From Kushneria aurantia DSM 21353 (lineage in GTDB: Bacteria; Pseudomonadota; Gammaproteobacteria; Pseudomonadales; Halomonadaceae), in contig NZ_KB907864.1 of NCBI RefSeq assembly GCF_000382245.1, positions 132,424 to 196,423 of the forward strand: 64,000 bases of DNA. The letters are read 5' to 3'. The translations under genes and the position numbers were made by a program. Each line of letters opens with the position of its first letter. The stretch's first letter is position 1. The notes under the pieces were generated by a model. That model was not told the origin of the DNA. It did not search any database and saw nothing but the letters and a program-made list of their open reading frames with translations. This document shows positions 44,503 to 54,110 of this stretch, piece after piece.

Positions 44503-47106
44503 TCAGGCGTTTCGGGCTTTTGCTTCACTGCGTAGCGCCGGCTCACGCCGCCGTCGCTGCAGGGCAAAAACCAGCGCCAGCAGTACCAGTGCCGGCAGCC
44601 ACAGCCACTCCTTGGCAAAACGCGATTGTGGCAGTGCCACCCTGGTCACGGTTTGATCGAGATCAAAACCCAGCTCGGACGCCTGGCTGCCCCAGGCCAC
44701 CATGTCGACGATGGTCTGCTCGCCGTCCTGACGCAGTGTCAGGCCCAGATTGTCGAGCCGCTGCTGCCCGGAATCGCCCGCTACCGCCGGTACCTCGATC
44801 ACCAGACTGGTGGGCGCACCGTAGCTGTCCAGCCCCTCGACGTTGACCCGCAGCGACTGATTGTCGCCCAGCTCGCCGTAGGCCCGGGCAAACTGCGCCG
44901 TCGGCACCTGCTGCCAGGGCGACACGATCATGTCCTGCCAGAAGCCGGGACGAAAGAGGGTAAAGGCGATCAACAGCAGCGCGATGGTTTCGTACCAGCG
45001 GTTGCGGTCGATGAACCAGCCCTGGGTGGCGGCGGCGAAGATCAGCATGGCGACGGTGGCGACCACGAAGATCAGGATGCCGTGCCACCAGTCGACACCG
45101 ATCAACAGCAGATCGGTATTGAAGATGAACAGGAAGGGCAGGGCAGCGGTGCGCAGGCTGTACCAGAAGGCCTGAAAGCCGGTGCGAATGGGGTCGGCGC
45201 CGGAGATGGCGGCGGCAGCGAACGACGCCAGCCCCACCGGCGGCGTCACGTCCGCCATGATGCCGAAGTAGAACACGAACAGGTGCACCGCGATCAGTGG
45301 TACCAGCAGCCCCTGCTGCTGGCCGAGCTGAACGATCACCGGCGCCAGCAGCGCCGACACCACGATATAGTTGGCGGTGGTGGGCAGCCCCATGCCGAGA
45401 ATCAGGCTCAACACTGCCGTGAGCAGCAGCATCAGGAAGAGGCTGCCCATCGACAGCTGCTCGACCAGATCGGCCAGCACCAGCCCCACGCCGGTCTGCG
45501 ATACGGCGCCGACGATAATGCCGGCGGTGGCGGTAGCGATACCGATGCCCACCATGTTGCGGGCGCCGTCGACCAGCCCGTCGAACAGATCCCTGACGCC
45601 GTGTCGGAGGTTGTCACCGAGCTGCAGGCGGCCGCGAAAGAGGGCGTCGATGGGGCGCTGGGTGACCATGATCACCATCATCAGCACCGTCGCCCAGAAG
45701 GCCGACAGCCCCGGCGACAGGCGCTCGACCATTAGACACCAGACCAGCACCACCACCGGCAGGATGTAGTGCAGCCCCACCATGACGGTGGGTTTGGTGC
45801 GCGGCAGTTCGGTGATGTCGCTGTCGGGGTTGTCGCGTTCGAGTTCCGGGTAGCGCGCGCCCAGCTTGAGAAGACCGACATAGACCGCCGCCAGCAGTAT
45901 CGCCACCACCCAGGGGGTCGCACTGCCCAGCAGCGGCTTGAGCCAGCCGAGGCCGTAATAGACGATCGCACTGAGCGCCATCAGCCCCACCAGGCCGGTG
46001 GCGAAGCCCAGCAGCCTGAAAAGCCAGGGGCGCGGCGGATTGGCGCTCTTGAGCCCCTGCATGCCGGCTTTCATCGCCTCCAGGTGGACGATGTAGATCA
46101 GCGCGATATAGGAGATCACCGCCGGCAGAAAGGCGTGCTTGATCACCTCGACATAGGGAATGCCGACGTACTCGACCATCAGAAAGGCGGCGGCGCCCAT
46201 CACCGGCGGCATGATCTGGCCGTTGACCGAAGAGGCGACTTCGACCGCGCCGGACTTGGTGGCGCTGAAGCCGACCCGCTTCATCATGGGGATGGTAAAG
46301 GTGCCGGTGGTGACGGTGTTGGCGATCGACGAGCCGGAGATCAAACCGGTCAGGCCGGAGGCGACTACTGCCGCCTTGGCCGGGCCGCCGCGATAGTGGC
46401 CCAGCATCGAAAAGGCGACCTTGATGAAGTAGTTGCCGGCGCCGGCCTTGTCGAGCAGGGCGCCAAACAGCACGAAAAGAAAGACGAAGCTGGTCGACAC
46501 CCCCAATGCGATGCCGAACACCCCCTGGGTGGTCAGCCACTGGTGGTTGACCAGCGCCTCGAAGCTCACCCCGCGGTGGGCGAGCATGCCGGGCATGTAC
46601 GGGCCGGCCAGCGAGTAGCCGAGAAACACCAGCGCGACGATGGTCAGCGGTGGGCCCAGCGCACGGCGGGTGCCCTCCAGCAGCAGCACGATACCGACGA
46701 TGCCGACGACCACATCCTGGGTAATGGGGTTGCCGGGACGGTTGGCCAACTGGTCGTAGAACAGATAGAGGTAGAGAGCGCAGAAGGCGCCCACCAGCGC
46801 CATCGCCCAGTCCGGCAGCGGTACGCGATCCTTCGGTGAGCGCTTGAGTGCCGGATAGGAGAGAAAGGCCAGAAAGAGCGCGAAGGCAAGATGGATGGAG
46901 CGCGCCTCGGTGGCACTGAACACGCCGAAGCCCATCAAATAGGGCAGCGGCGAGGTGATCCAGAGCTGAAACAGCGACCAGGCCACGGCGACGGCCAGCA
47001 ACAGTCGGCGTGTGATGCCTTCCAGTTGGCGGCCGCCGGTATCGGCGGCCTGCGCCATCTGCTGAGCGTTGGGCGTTGCATGGTCGCCGCGGGAGGCAGT
47101 GTTCAT
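44503..47106 (-). CDS. TRAP transporter fused permease (DctQM type, TAXI-dependent)
   Basis: 867 aa, the size of fused 4-helix plus 12-helix TRAP permeases. The DctM-like part shows FGALLDKAGAGNYFIKVAFS, GSSIANTVTTGTFTIPMMK and GLPTTANYIVVSALLAP. The start at 47106 follows GAGGAG. It works with the TAXI binding protein encoded just upstream and uses a Na+ or H+ gradient. A C-terminal hydrophilic region of about 130 residues before the last helix is unusual but common in this subfamily. The substrate is probably a carboxylate. Confidence 0.93.
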   Translation of the reverse strand: MNTASRGDHATPNAQQMAQAADTGGRQLEGITRRLLLAVAVAWSLFQLWITSPLPYLMGFGVFSATEARSIHLAFALFLAFLSYPALKRSPKDRVPLPDWAMALVGAFCALYLYLFYDQLANRPGNPITQDVVVGIVGIVLLLEGTRRALGPPLTIVALVFLGYSLAGPYMPGMLAHRGVSFEALVNHQWLTTQGVFGIALGVSTSFVFLFVLFGALLDKAGAGNYFIKVAFSMLGHYRGGPAKAAVVASGLTGLISGSSIANTVTTGTFTIPMMKRVGFSATKSGAVEVASSVNGQIMPPVMGAAAFLMVEYVGIPYVEVIKHAFLPAVISYIALIYIVHLEAMKAGMQGLKSANPPRPWLFRLLGFATGLVGLMALSAIVYYGLGWLKPLLGSATPWVVAILLAAVYVGLLKLGARYPELERDNPDSDITELPRTKPTVMVGLHYILPVVVLVWCLMVERLSPGLSAFWATVLMMVIMVTQRPIDALFRGRLQLGDNLRHGVRDLFDGLVDGARNMVGIGIATATAGIIVGAVSQTGVGLVLADLVEQLSMGSLFLMLLLTAVLSLILGMGLPTTANYIVVSALLAPVIVQLGQQQGLLVPLIAVHLFVFYFGIMADVTPPVGLASFAAAAISGADPIRTGFQAFWYSLRTAALPFLFIFNTDLLLIGVDWWHGILIFVVATVAMLIFAAATQGWFIDRNRWYETIALLLIAFTLFRPGFWQDMIVSPWQQVPTAQFARAYGELGDNQSLRVNVEGLDSYGAPTSLVIEVPAVAGDSGQQRLDNLGLTLRQDGEQTIVDMVAWGSQASELGFDLDQTVTRVALPQSRFAKEWLWLPALVLLALVFALQRRRREPALRSEAKARNA

Positions 47107-47146
47107 GGCAATCTCCTCGCCGTGGCGGCGGGCGGTGACAACGACA

Positions 47147-47175
47147 CAACGCCTCCGGCGGTACCGGAGGCGTTG
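47147..47175 (-). promoter_or_regulatory. Intercistronic hairpin between TAXI binding protein and permease genes
   Basis: A perfect 12-bp stem (CAACGCCTCCGG / CCGGAGGCGTTG, 5-base loop) sits 28 bp after the binding-protein stop. Its place suggests partial termination or mRNA protection, giving more binding protein than permease. Confidence 0.55.
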
Positions 47176-47202
47176 CAGTAACGAGAAGCCGTGTGGAGAG
47201 GA

Positions 47203-48198
47203 TTACTCCTCGAGCCAGCCCTGTTCACGATAGTAGCGCTCGGCGCCCTCGTGCAGCGGCGCCGACAGGCCTTCGCTGATCATGGTCTGCGGGTCGAGGT
47301 TGTTGAAAGCCGGGTGGAGTTGCTTGAAGCGATCGAAGTTTTCGAACACTGCGCTGGTAGCCGCATAGACCAGATCCGGGCTGACGCGCTCGGCGCTGAC
47401 CAGCGTAGCGCCCACGCCGAAGGTCTGAACGTCGTCCGGATTGCCCTGATACATGCCGCCGGGCACGGTGTAGAAGCTGTAGTAGGGGTGCTCCTCGACC
47501 AGCGTCTGGATGGTTTCGTCATCCAGCGGGATAATGTTGGCGTCGGTGGTGGTGGTCGCCTCCTGGATCGAGCCGTTGGGGTGGCCGGCGACGAACACCA
47601 TGGCGTCGATGTTATTGTCGGCAAGTGCAGAGGATTGCTCGGCGCTGTCGAGCTCGGAAGCCAGCGCGAAGTCGTCGGTGGTCCAGCCCTTGGCGGCCAT
47701 GATCACTTCCATGGTGGCGCGGTTGCCGGAGCCGGGGTTGCCGATGTTGACGCGCTTGCCGACCAGATCGTCGAGGCTTTCAATGCCGGAGTCGGCGCGC
47801 GCCACCAGCGTCATCGGTTCGCCATGCAGAGCGAAGACCGAGCGCAGATCCTCGCGGGCATTGCCCTCGAACTGCCCTTCGCCGTGGTAGGCGTTGTACT
47901 GCACATCGGACTGGGCCACCCCCAGGTCGAGATCGCCGTTTTCGATGCCGTTGACGTTGGCCACCGACGCGCCGGTAGAGGGCGCGTTACAGCGGTAGCC
48001 GCTGTCCCCCTGGTTGACGAAGCGGCAGATCGACTGCCCCACCACGTAATAGACGCCGGTCTGGCCCCCGGTGCCGATGGTCATGAACTGCTGCCCGCTT
48101 GCCTGGGCATTGCCGGACATGACTGCTGCCCCCAGCATCATGCCGAGGCCGGAGACGAGGGCGGTCAGGGTAGTGCGGCGCTTTCCTTGCATGATCAT
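47203..48198 (-). CDS. TAXI-family TRAP transporter solute-binding protein
   Basis: 331 aa from the ATG at 48198, with CAGGGA upstream; a later ATG at 48192 is possible. The signal peptide ends near GNAQA. Family signatures are TIGTGGQTGVYYVVGQSIC, APSTGASVANV, GVAQSDVQY and VNIGNPGSGNRATME. It captures the solute in the periplasm for the fused permease downstream. TAXI proteins are linked to glutamate or other dicarboxylates, and no specific substrate can be read here. Confidence 0.93.
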   Translation of the reverse strand: MIMQGKRRTTLTALVSGLGMMLGAAVMSGNAQASGQQFMTIGTGGQTGVYYVVGQSICRFVNQGDSGYRCNAPSTGASVANVNGIENGDLDLGVAQSDVQYNAYHGEGQFEGNAREDLRSVFALHGEPMTLVARADSGIESLDDLVGKRVNIGNPGSGNRATMEVIMAAKGWTTDDFALASELDSAEQSSALADNNIDAMVFVAGHPNGSIQEATTTTDANIIPLDDETIQTLVEEHPYYSFYTVPGGMYQGNPDDVQTFGVGATLVSAERVSPDLVYAATSAVFENFDRFKQLHPAFNNLDPQTMISEGLSAPLHEGAERYYREQGWLEE

Positions 48199-48486
48199 GA
48201 TGATAGTCCCTGTTGTTGTGACGATGGCCTGCATGTCGTTGAAGACGTGAGGTGTCCCGTCCGGTCATTGCCCGAAGGGGCCCCCGATCAATGTGTGGCA
48301 TTAACATAGCGCTACATTACGAAAGACTGCAAAGAATTTCCCGGCGTTGAGACCAAAGCCGAACAGCGCCGCAAGCCTGACGCAAGGTGTCACAACGCGT
48401 TATGATGCCGAGGCGGCTGCCTCGAGGCAGTGACTACCGTCCGATTCATCGCCTCCCGGCTGTCGTGAGGCACAAGCGAGGTGCCC

Positions 48487-49389
48487 ATGGCCGCCGTCAT
48501 CGCCATTCTTCCTATTTTCGGTCTGATCGTGCTGGGGTATGTGCTGGGCTGGCGCCGCTGGCTGAGCCACGACAGCATCGGCGGTCTCTCCTGGCTCACC
48601 TTCCGCGTTTTTCTACCCTGTGTGCTGCTCACCGGCATCGCCCGCGCGCCCCTGGGCGAGGCGCTGTCGCCACTGCTGCTGGTGGTCTACTTCGTGCCGG
48701 CGCTGGCGCTCTTTGCCGGTTTCAATGTCTGGACGCACTGGCGTAGCGGTCTCCCCTCCGCCGAAGGGCTGGCGGCCAGCTACTCCAATAACGTGCTGAT
48801 CGGTATTCCCATGATCAGCGCGCTGTTTGGTCCGCAGGGGCTGGTCTATCTGTTCGCCCTGCTGGCGCTGCACAGCCTGGTGATGTTCTCCACTCAGTCG
48901 CTCTACGCCGCTCTCGGCCACGGGCGTGACAAGCGCCCGGGTGTCCTGTCGCTGTTGAAGACGCTGGCCAACCCGCTGGTGGTGGGGCTGTTGATCGGCG
49001 CGCTGATCAACCTGGCCGACATCGAATTGCCGGCGCCGCTGTGGCAGTTGCTCGACTGGCTGGCGCGCGCCGGCCTGCCCTGCGCGCTGATCGTGGTGGG
49101 GGTGGGACTGACGCGTTATCGGCTGCGCTCCTCGCTGCGTATCTGGCGTATCTGCCTTGGCAAGCTGGTGCTGATGCCGCTGCTGGTGCTGGCACTGGGC
49201 CTTGCGATACCGGGGCTCAACCCGCTGGCGCTACAGGTGCTGGTGCTGGCCGCGGCCAACCCCATCGGCGTCAACGTGCTGGCCTTCGCCGCCCCCGGCA
49301 AGGAGCAGCACACCGTTGGCGCCAGCATCTTCCTTTCTACCCTGCTGGCGGCGGGCACGCTGCCACTGTGGATGCTGATGATGGGGTAG
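48487..49389 (+). CDS. AEC-family auxin-efflux-like transporter
   Basis: 300 aa from the ATG at 48487 (GAGG 5 bases upstream); a GTG at 48481 overlaps that site. Ten membrane helices are expected. Typical positions include LPIFGLIVLGYVLG, the SYSNNVLIGIPMISALFG segment near helix 4, and NPIGVNVLAFA near the end. Bacterial homologues carry malonate, malate or other small acids. It is divergent from the TAXI gene. Confidence 0.85.
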   Translation: MAAVIAILPIFGLIVLGYVLGWRRWLSHDSIGGLSWLTFRVFLPCVLLTGIARAPLGEALSPLLLVVYFVPALALFAGFNVWTHWRSGLPSAEGLAASYSNNVLIGIPMISALFGPQGLVYLFALLALHSLVMFSTQSLYAALGHGRDKRPGVLSLLKTLANPLVVGLLIGALINLADIELPAPLWQLLDWLARAGLPCALIVVGVGLTRYRLRSSLRIWRICLGKLVLMPLLVLALGLAIPGLNPLALQVLVLAAANPIGVNVLAFAAPGKEQHTVGASIFLSTLLAAGTLPLWMLMMG

Positions 49390-49491
49390 CGAGGCTCCCA
49401 GACACGCTGCCTCGTTTCCCTGGAAGGTAGCCCTGACGCTATTGGCAGGGCCATCCTTCAATATGAGCGGTGGTCTCAGAGGGTCAAATTT

Positions 49492-51528
49492 TTAAACCAG
49501 ATCCCGCGGTATGACCTCGTCCCAGTTGCGGGAAAAGACCCGCGTCTCGCCCTCCCAGGCATCCAGCGTGGCCCGGATACGAAAATCGGTGGGCGTCGAG
49601 GTCAGGCGTGTGTGGGTCACCGTGCGCACCCGCCAGTCGCCGCGGCGGAATTCGCGCTCCCAGTCGGTGATGCCCTCGACGCTGTCGTAGCTGCCGAAGG
49701 TGTAACGGTAGCGCTCGCGCACCCGGCCGGCGATCTCGAGGTCGATATCATCGAAGCGGTAGCGCCCCTCGTCGTTGATCACTTCCAGCTCGTTGACGTC
49801 GGAGGCGAGGTCGCGAATAACGCGCCACGCCTCGCTGCCGGGTTCGAGCGTGGTGGTCGCCAGCCCGGGCGCCGACTGCGGCGGGCCGAACTCGGGCAGT
49901 GCCGCTTCCTCCTGTGGCCGTGGTTCGCGCACCGGCAGCTGCAGGCGACACTCGCAGGGGTAGAGCGTCAATCGTGCCGGCTCCGGCGCCGGCCAGGCGA
50001 GCGGCCAGTAGCTGGTGGAGATCGATACCCGTATGGCGTGACCGGCGGGAAACTGCTGGGCGATGTGCTTGAGCGGCACCTGTACATGATAGCGTCGGCC
50101 CGGCTCCAGCGGCTCGGGGTGTTCGTGGCTGTTGCGGTGGGTGAGGTTGAGCACGCCCCAGGAGACGCGGGTCGCCTTGTCGTCCTCATGGATATCGCTC
50201 AGCCGCACCGCCACCATGGCCACCGGCCTGTCGGCGGAGAGCGCCAGCTCCAGCAGCGGTTCGCCGCAGATCTCCAGCGGCGTTTCCAGCAGCGGCGTCT
50301 GGAAGACCAGTGCGCCGCCGTCCTCTTCGCGCTGGTCGTGGGGCAGATCGGGCGGGGCGTTGTAGGAGCACCACTTGCCCGAATGCAGCCCTACCGACAG
50401 CGGCGAGCGTATCGTGTGCGGCGTGTCGTCGAGGGTCATGGTCTCGGCGAGCGTTTCGGTGAGCAGATCGTGGCCGGCGGTGAGCCGCCAGCTCTGGCGC
50501 TCGATGTTGGCCGAGGGCCAGTCGGGCTCCGCGACCCAGCGCCCGGGACGGTTGTCGTAGCGGGTCGAGGGGGGCGAGGCCCCCTGCATCCAGACCCGCA
50601 GCATGGGTTCGTCCATGATGCCGGTGTCGCTGCCCTTGAGCCACTGGTCCCACCAGCGCAGCGACTCCTGCAGAAAGCCGATCGCCGGCCCCGGCACGCC
50701 CAGGTGCGGGTACTTGTGCGCCCAGGGGCCGATCAGCCCCTTGCGCGGTACTTCGAGCCCTGCCATCAGGCGAAAGACGGCGTTGCAGTAGCCGTCGGCC
50801 CAGCCGCTGATGGCGTAGACCGGGCAGCGGATGGCGCTGAAGTCCTCGCACACCGAGCCGTGCTTCCAGAAGTCGTCGCGGCGCTGGTGGCGCAGCCAGT
50901 TCTCCAGCCACAGGCCGCTGCCGTCCAGCCGCTGGTGCCACATCTCGCGCCAGCGTTCGCCCACCAGCGCCGGGTCGGGCGGGCAGGCGTTGCCGTCGAA
51001 CATGGTCGACGCCCAGGAGAGGTTGTCGACCAGCAGGCAGCCGCCCATGTGGTGCACGTCGTCGGCGTAGCGATCATCGGTGGAGCAGATAGTGATAACC
51101 GCCTTGAGCTGTGGCGGTTGCAGAGCGGCGATCTGCAGGCCGTTGAAACCGCCCCAGGAGATGCCCACCATGCCGACGCTGCCGTTGCACCACGGCTGGC
51201 GTTCGAGCCACTCGAGGATGGCGACGCCGTCGTCGAGCTCCAGCTGCAGGTATTCATCCTTCAGTACACCGTCGGATTCGCCGGTGCCGCGAATATCCAC
51301 CCGCACCCCGGCGTAGCCGTGCCCCGCCCAATAGCGGTGCATGCCGGCATCACGCTGGGCGGTGAGGTCGCGCTTGCGATACGGCAGGTACTCGAGAATG
51401 GCCGGTACCGGAGCACCTTCGGCCCCCTCGGGACGCCAGATACGGGCGGCCAGTCGGCAGCCATCGGGTAACTCGATCCAGGTCTCCTCTTCGAAGACCT
51501 GGTGGGGGAAACGATCGACAATTTCCAT
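49492..51528 (-). CDS. CocE/NonD-family alpha/beta-hydrolase (X-Pro dipeptidyl-peptidase-like)
   Basis: 678 aa from the ATG at 51528, with AGGAAG 8 bases upstream; an ATG 10 codons earlier overlaps the ATP-grasp stop. The catalytic domain shows EYLPYRKRD, DIRGTGESDG, and the nucleophile Ser124 in GISWGG. A galactose-binding-like C-terminal domain begins near RSPLSVGLHSG. Relatives hydrolyse esters or N-terminal amides (cocaine esterase, X-Pro peptidases). It has no signal peptide and follows an ATP-grasp ligase, with only 26 bp between, so it may act on the ligase product. Confidence 0.88.
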   Translation of the reverse strand: MEIVDRFPHQVFEEETWIELPDGCRLAARIWRPEGAEGAPVPAILEYLPYRKRDLTAQRDAGMHRYWAGHGYAGVRVDIRGTGESDGVLKDEYLQLELDDGVAILEWLERQPWCNGSVGMVGISWGGFNGLQIAALQPPQLKAVITICSTDDRYADDVHHMGGCLLVDNLSWASTMFDGNACPPDPALVGERWREMWHQRLDGSGLWLENWLRHQRRDDFWKHGSVCEDFSAIRCPVYAISGWADGYCNAVFRLMAGLEVPRKGLIGPWAHKYPHLGVPGPAIGFLQESLRWWDQWLKGSDTGIMDEPMLRVWMQGASPPSTRYDNRPGRWVAEPDWPSANIERQSWRLTAGHDLLTETLAETMTLDDTPHTIRSPLSVGLHSGKWCSYNAPPDLPHDQREEDGGALVFQTPLLETPLEICGEPLLELALSADRPVAMVAVRLSDIHEDDKATRVSWGVLNLTHRNSHEHPEPLEPGRRYHVQVPLKHIAQQFPAGHAIRVSISTSYWPLAWPAPEPARLTLYPCECRLQLPVREPRPQEEAALPEFGPPQSAPGLATTTLEPGSEAWRVIRDLASDVNELEVINDEGRYRFDDIDLEIAGRVRERYRYTFGSYDSVEGITDWEREFRRGDWRVRTVTHTRLTSTPTDFRIRATLDAWEGETRVFSRNWDEVIPRDLV

Positions 51529-51554
51529 GCGGTTCTTCCTGGCAGCGATATGGT

Positions 51555-52856
51555 TCAACCGACCACATCGGAAAACTCGAAAACGAGCCGATCGGCGAGC
51601 TGCCGGTAGTTCTCTTCCAGCTGCTCACTGCTGTCGGCGCCCATCCAGATATAGGCCAGCGCGAAGCTGTAGCTGTCCTGCTCGGGCAGCTCGGAGAGGC
51701 GCTGACCGGGTTCGACCTGCACGTCGATCACGGTGCCGGGAAACTCCCGGGTCAGTGCTTCCAGCTCCTGCGTCTCCGGCACGCGGGTGACGGTGGCGTC
51801 GTCGAAGAATACCCGATAGAAGAACTTGCCGGCGACGGCGAATTTACCTTCGCGGTGCGGCATGTCGGGGGATTGGCCCAGCGCCAGGTCGACCGTCACC
51901 TGCTGGTGGCTGACGCCGTCGACCTTTTCGAAGATATCGCAGTGCGACTGCGAGATACGGGTATTGACCTCCAGCAGCCAGACGCGATTTTGCACCTCGT
52001 CCCAGAAGAATTCGACGTTGAAGGCGGCGTTGTCATAGCCGATGTGGCGCATCAGGGTGGTCGTCAGCTCGCACATCCGGGTTTGAATGTTTTCAGGCAG
52101 TCGCGAAGGGTAGTGGTAGCAGAGAAAGCTGAGCACCCGCGGATAGCGCAGCGAGTCGACGATGCCGTAGGGGTTGACCCGGCCTTCATGCACATAGCCC
52201 TCCACCGTGCACTGCCAGCCGCCGATGATCTCCTCGGCCATGCAGAAGCCGCCGTCTACCGCGCGCACCTCGGGAGGGATGTCGGCCTGGTCGAGTATGA
52301 AGTTGAAGGGCTCGGAGATCAGGCCGATCTCCTCGCGCAGCTGGGCGATGGCACTGGCGAAGTCCTCGGGGCTGTCGATACGAAAACCGAGCCGCGAACC
52401 GGAGGACTTGATCGGCTTGACGAAAAACGGGAAGTAGAGCCCCGACTGGCCGATGTGGGCCAGGGCGTCGTCATCGAAGGGGTCAAAGGCGGTGAAACGC
52501 GGGATGTAGTTGCCGATCACTTCACGCTGTACCAGCCGGCTCCAGTACTTGTGCTCGCACTTGAGCAGGCTTTCGAGGCTGGTCGTACGGGTGCCGAAGC
52601 GGTCACACAGCAGTGGCAGCATGGTCGAGACGGGAAAGTCCATGTAGCCGACGATGGCATCGATGCTGCCATCGAACTCCTCCAGCGTCTTGCCGGCACG
52701 CTTCACCATGTCTTCTATGGGAAAGACCTCGGTGTCATAGACCTCGGCGGGCTCGATCACGCCGTGGAAGTGATAGTCTTCGGCGCCTCTCAATCCACTC
52801 AGTCGGGCGCGGTTAAAATCGTTGAGTCCCACCACGAAGATGTTTTGCTTATCCAT
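51555..52856 (-). CDS. ATP-grasp family ligase
   Basis: 433 aa. The ATP-grasp core is visible: the first nucleotide Lys in FVKPIKSSGSRLG, EEIIGGWQCTVEGYV, and the metal-binding pair in FFWDEVQ and LLEVNTRISQSH. The N-terminal part is a Rossmann-like pre-ATP-grasp domain (IFVVGLNDFNRARL). Such proteins join a carboxylate to an amine or thiol, as in dipeptide or carnosine-like synthases. There are no further biosynthetic neighbours. Its substrate is unknown and the nearest context is the CocE-like hydrolase. Confidence 0.85.
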   Translation of the reverse strand: MDKQNIFVVGLNDFNRARLSGLRGAEDYHFHGVIEPAEVYDTEVFPIEDMVKRAGKTLEEFDGSIDAIVGYMDFPVSTMLPLLCDRFGTRTTSLESLLKCEHKYWSRLVQREVIGNYIPRFTAFDPFDDDALAHIGQSGLYFPFFVKPIKSSGSRLGFRIDSPEDFASAIAQLREEIGLISEPFNFILDQADIPPEVRAVDGGFCMAEEIIGGWQCTVEGYVHEGRVNPYGIVDSLRYPRVLSFLCYHYPSRLPENIQTRMCELTTTLMRHIGYDNAAFNVEFFWDEVQNRVWLLEVNTRISQSHCDIFEKVDGVSHQQVTVDLALGQSPDMPHREGKFAVAGKFFYRVFFDDATVTRVPETQELEALTREFPGTVIDVQVEPGQRLSELPEQDSYSFALAYIWMGADSSEQLEENYRQLADRLVFEFSDVVG

Positions 52857-53265
52857 ATTTTTCTCGCTTTGGCTGTCATGGAAGTCGTCACCAGCGGATC
52901 GGCGCTTCGCAAGGAGCGCGTCATGGTGACCGAACCGACACTGTTACAGCCTGGTCGCTTTTCGGATGTTTTGTGTGGTTTTTGGACTTTTGGAGGGGGT
53001 TGGCAGCAGGTGCCAATGGCGATGAGCCAGAGTGGTGCATTTTCTTTGAGCGCTGCCCGCTTTGGGTGCGTTGAGATAGGGTTTTGTGCCGTCATAAGGC
53101 CGCCACGATCGCCAATGTGACGCAGCAAGCGCTCAAAGTGACCGAAAGCGGTGCGTTGGCACGACGATTGCAGGCTGTTTAATAAGTGTTTCAGTGGCCG
53201 ATAAAAAAATACCTTCGTTTCACTGAGCGCGCTCTGCGTCCGCTATCCATTTGGAGTCTCTATCC
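52857..53265. other. Divergent intergenic region between ATP-grasp and amino-acid ABC genes
   Basis: This 409-bp stretch contains no reading frame that I would support. Its only strong signal is the sigma-54 promoter at 53157-53172. The part near the ATP-grasp gene has T-rich runs around 52961-53000 without a clear element. Confidence 0.6.
53157..53172 (+). promoter_or_regulatory. Sigma-54 (RpoN) promoter, consensus -24/-12
   Basis: TGGCAC, five bases, then TTGCA: a full match to the -24/-12 consensus with GG-to-GC spacing exactly right. It points toward the binding-protein gene 94 bp downstream. It implies control by NtrC or another enhancer-binding protein under nitrogen limitation. Confidence 0.8.
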
Positions 53266-54099
53266 ATGACAAGCCTGTTGCACAGTGCCCGCCGCCTGCT
53301 GGTCGCTGCCCTGAGTACGACGCTGCTGGCCGCCGCCATGGTGGCGCCCGCAGCGGCGGCCGATCTCGCCACCATTCAGGAGCGCGGTACCCTGCGCGTC
53401 GCCGTACCCCAGGATTTTCCCCCTTTCGGCTCGGTAGGCACCGATCTTCAGCCGCAGGGCTATGACATCGACACCGCCCATTATCTGGCCGACAGCATGC
53501 AGCTCGATCTGGAGCTGGTGCCGGTGACCAGCGCCAACCGTATTCCCTTTTTGACCACCGACAAGGTGGACCTGGTGATCTCCAGTCTCGGCAAGAACCC
53601 CGAGCGGGCGCAGGCGATCGACTTCTCGGACAAATATGCCCCCTTCTTTTTCGGCGTGTTCCGCGATGCCAAAGCGTCGGATCAGGACAGCATCGACAGC
53701 CTTGCCGAGCTCTCCGGCCATACTGTCGGTGTGACCCGCGGGGCACTGGAAGATATCCGCCTCAGCGAGGTGGCGCCCGAGGGCACCACGATCCGGCGTT
53801 TCGAGGATAACGCCACGACCATCTCGGCCTTTCTTTCCGGTCAGGTGGAGCTGATCGCGACCGGCAACCCGGTGGCAGCGCAGATCGCCTCCCGCGACGC
53901 CTCCCGCGAGCCGGTGCTGGCGGTCAAGCTGGAGGACTCGCCCTGCTACATCGGTCTCGCCAAGGGCAATCCCGAGCTGATGGCACGGGTCAATGAATTG
54001 ATCGCCCAGGGCATGGCCGACGGCACCTTCGAGGCGCTCTCCGAGAAGTGGTTCCACGCGCCGCTGCCCGACGGCTTCGCTGCCGGCGAACAGGGCTGA
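53266..54099 (+). CDS. Polar amino-acid ABC transporter substrate-binding protein
   Basis: 277 aa from the ATG at 53266, with GGAG upstream. The signal peptide ends near AAAA. Type-II binding-protein signatures include RGTLRVAVPQDFPPFGSVG and YDIDTAHYLAD, with ligand-binding positions in TSANRIPFL and DLVISSLGKNPERAQAIDFS. It belongs to the glutamine/glutamate/histidine cluster. It is first of a four-gene ABC operon behind a sigma-54 promoter, so a nitrogen-scavenging role is likely. Confidence 0.92.
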   Translation: MTSLLHSARRLLVAALSTTLLAAAMVAPAAAADLATIQERGTLRVAVPQDFPPFGSVGTDLQPQGYDIDTAHYLADSMQLDLELVPVTSANRIPFLTTDKVDLVISSLGKNPERAQAIDFSDKYAPFFFGVFRDAKASDQDSIDSLAELSGHTVGVTRGALEDIRLSEVAPEGTTIRRFEDNATTISAFLSGQVELIATGNPVAAQIASRDASREPVLAVKLEDSPCYIGLAKGNPELMARVNELIAQGMADGTFEALSEKWFHAPLPDGFAAGEQG

Positions 54100-54110
54100 G
54101 CCAGGCGATT

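Noticed and set aside
49612-51471. A 619-codon open frame antisense to the CocE/NonD gene
   Set aside because: Same cause: the sense strand carries the GISWGG nucleophile motif and a good ribosome site. The antisense frame has neither motif nor context.
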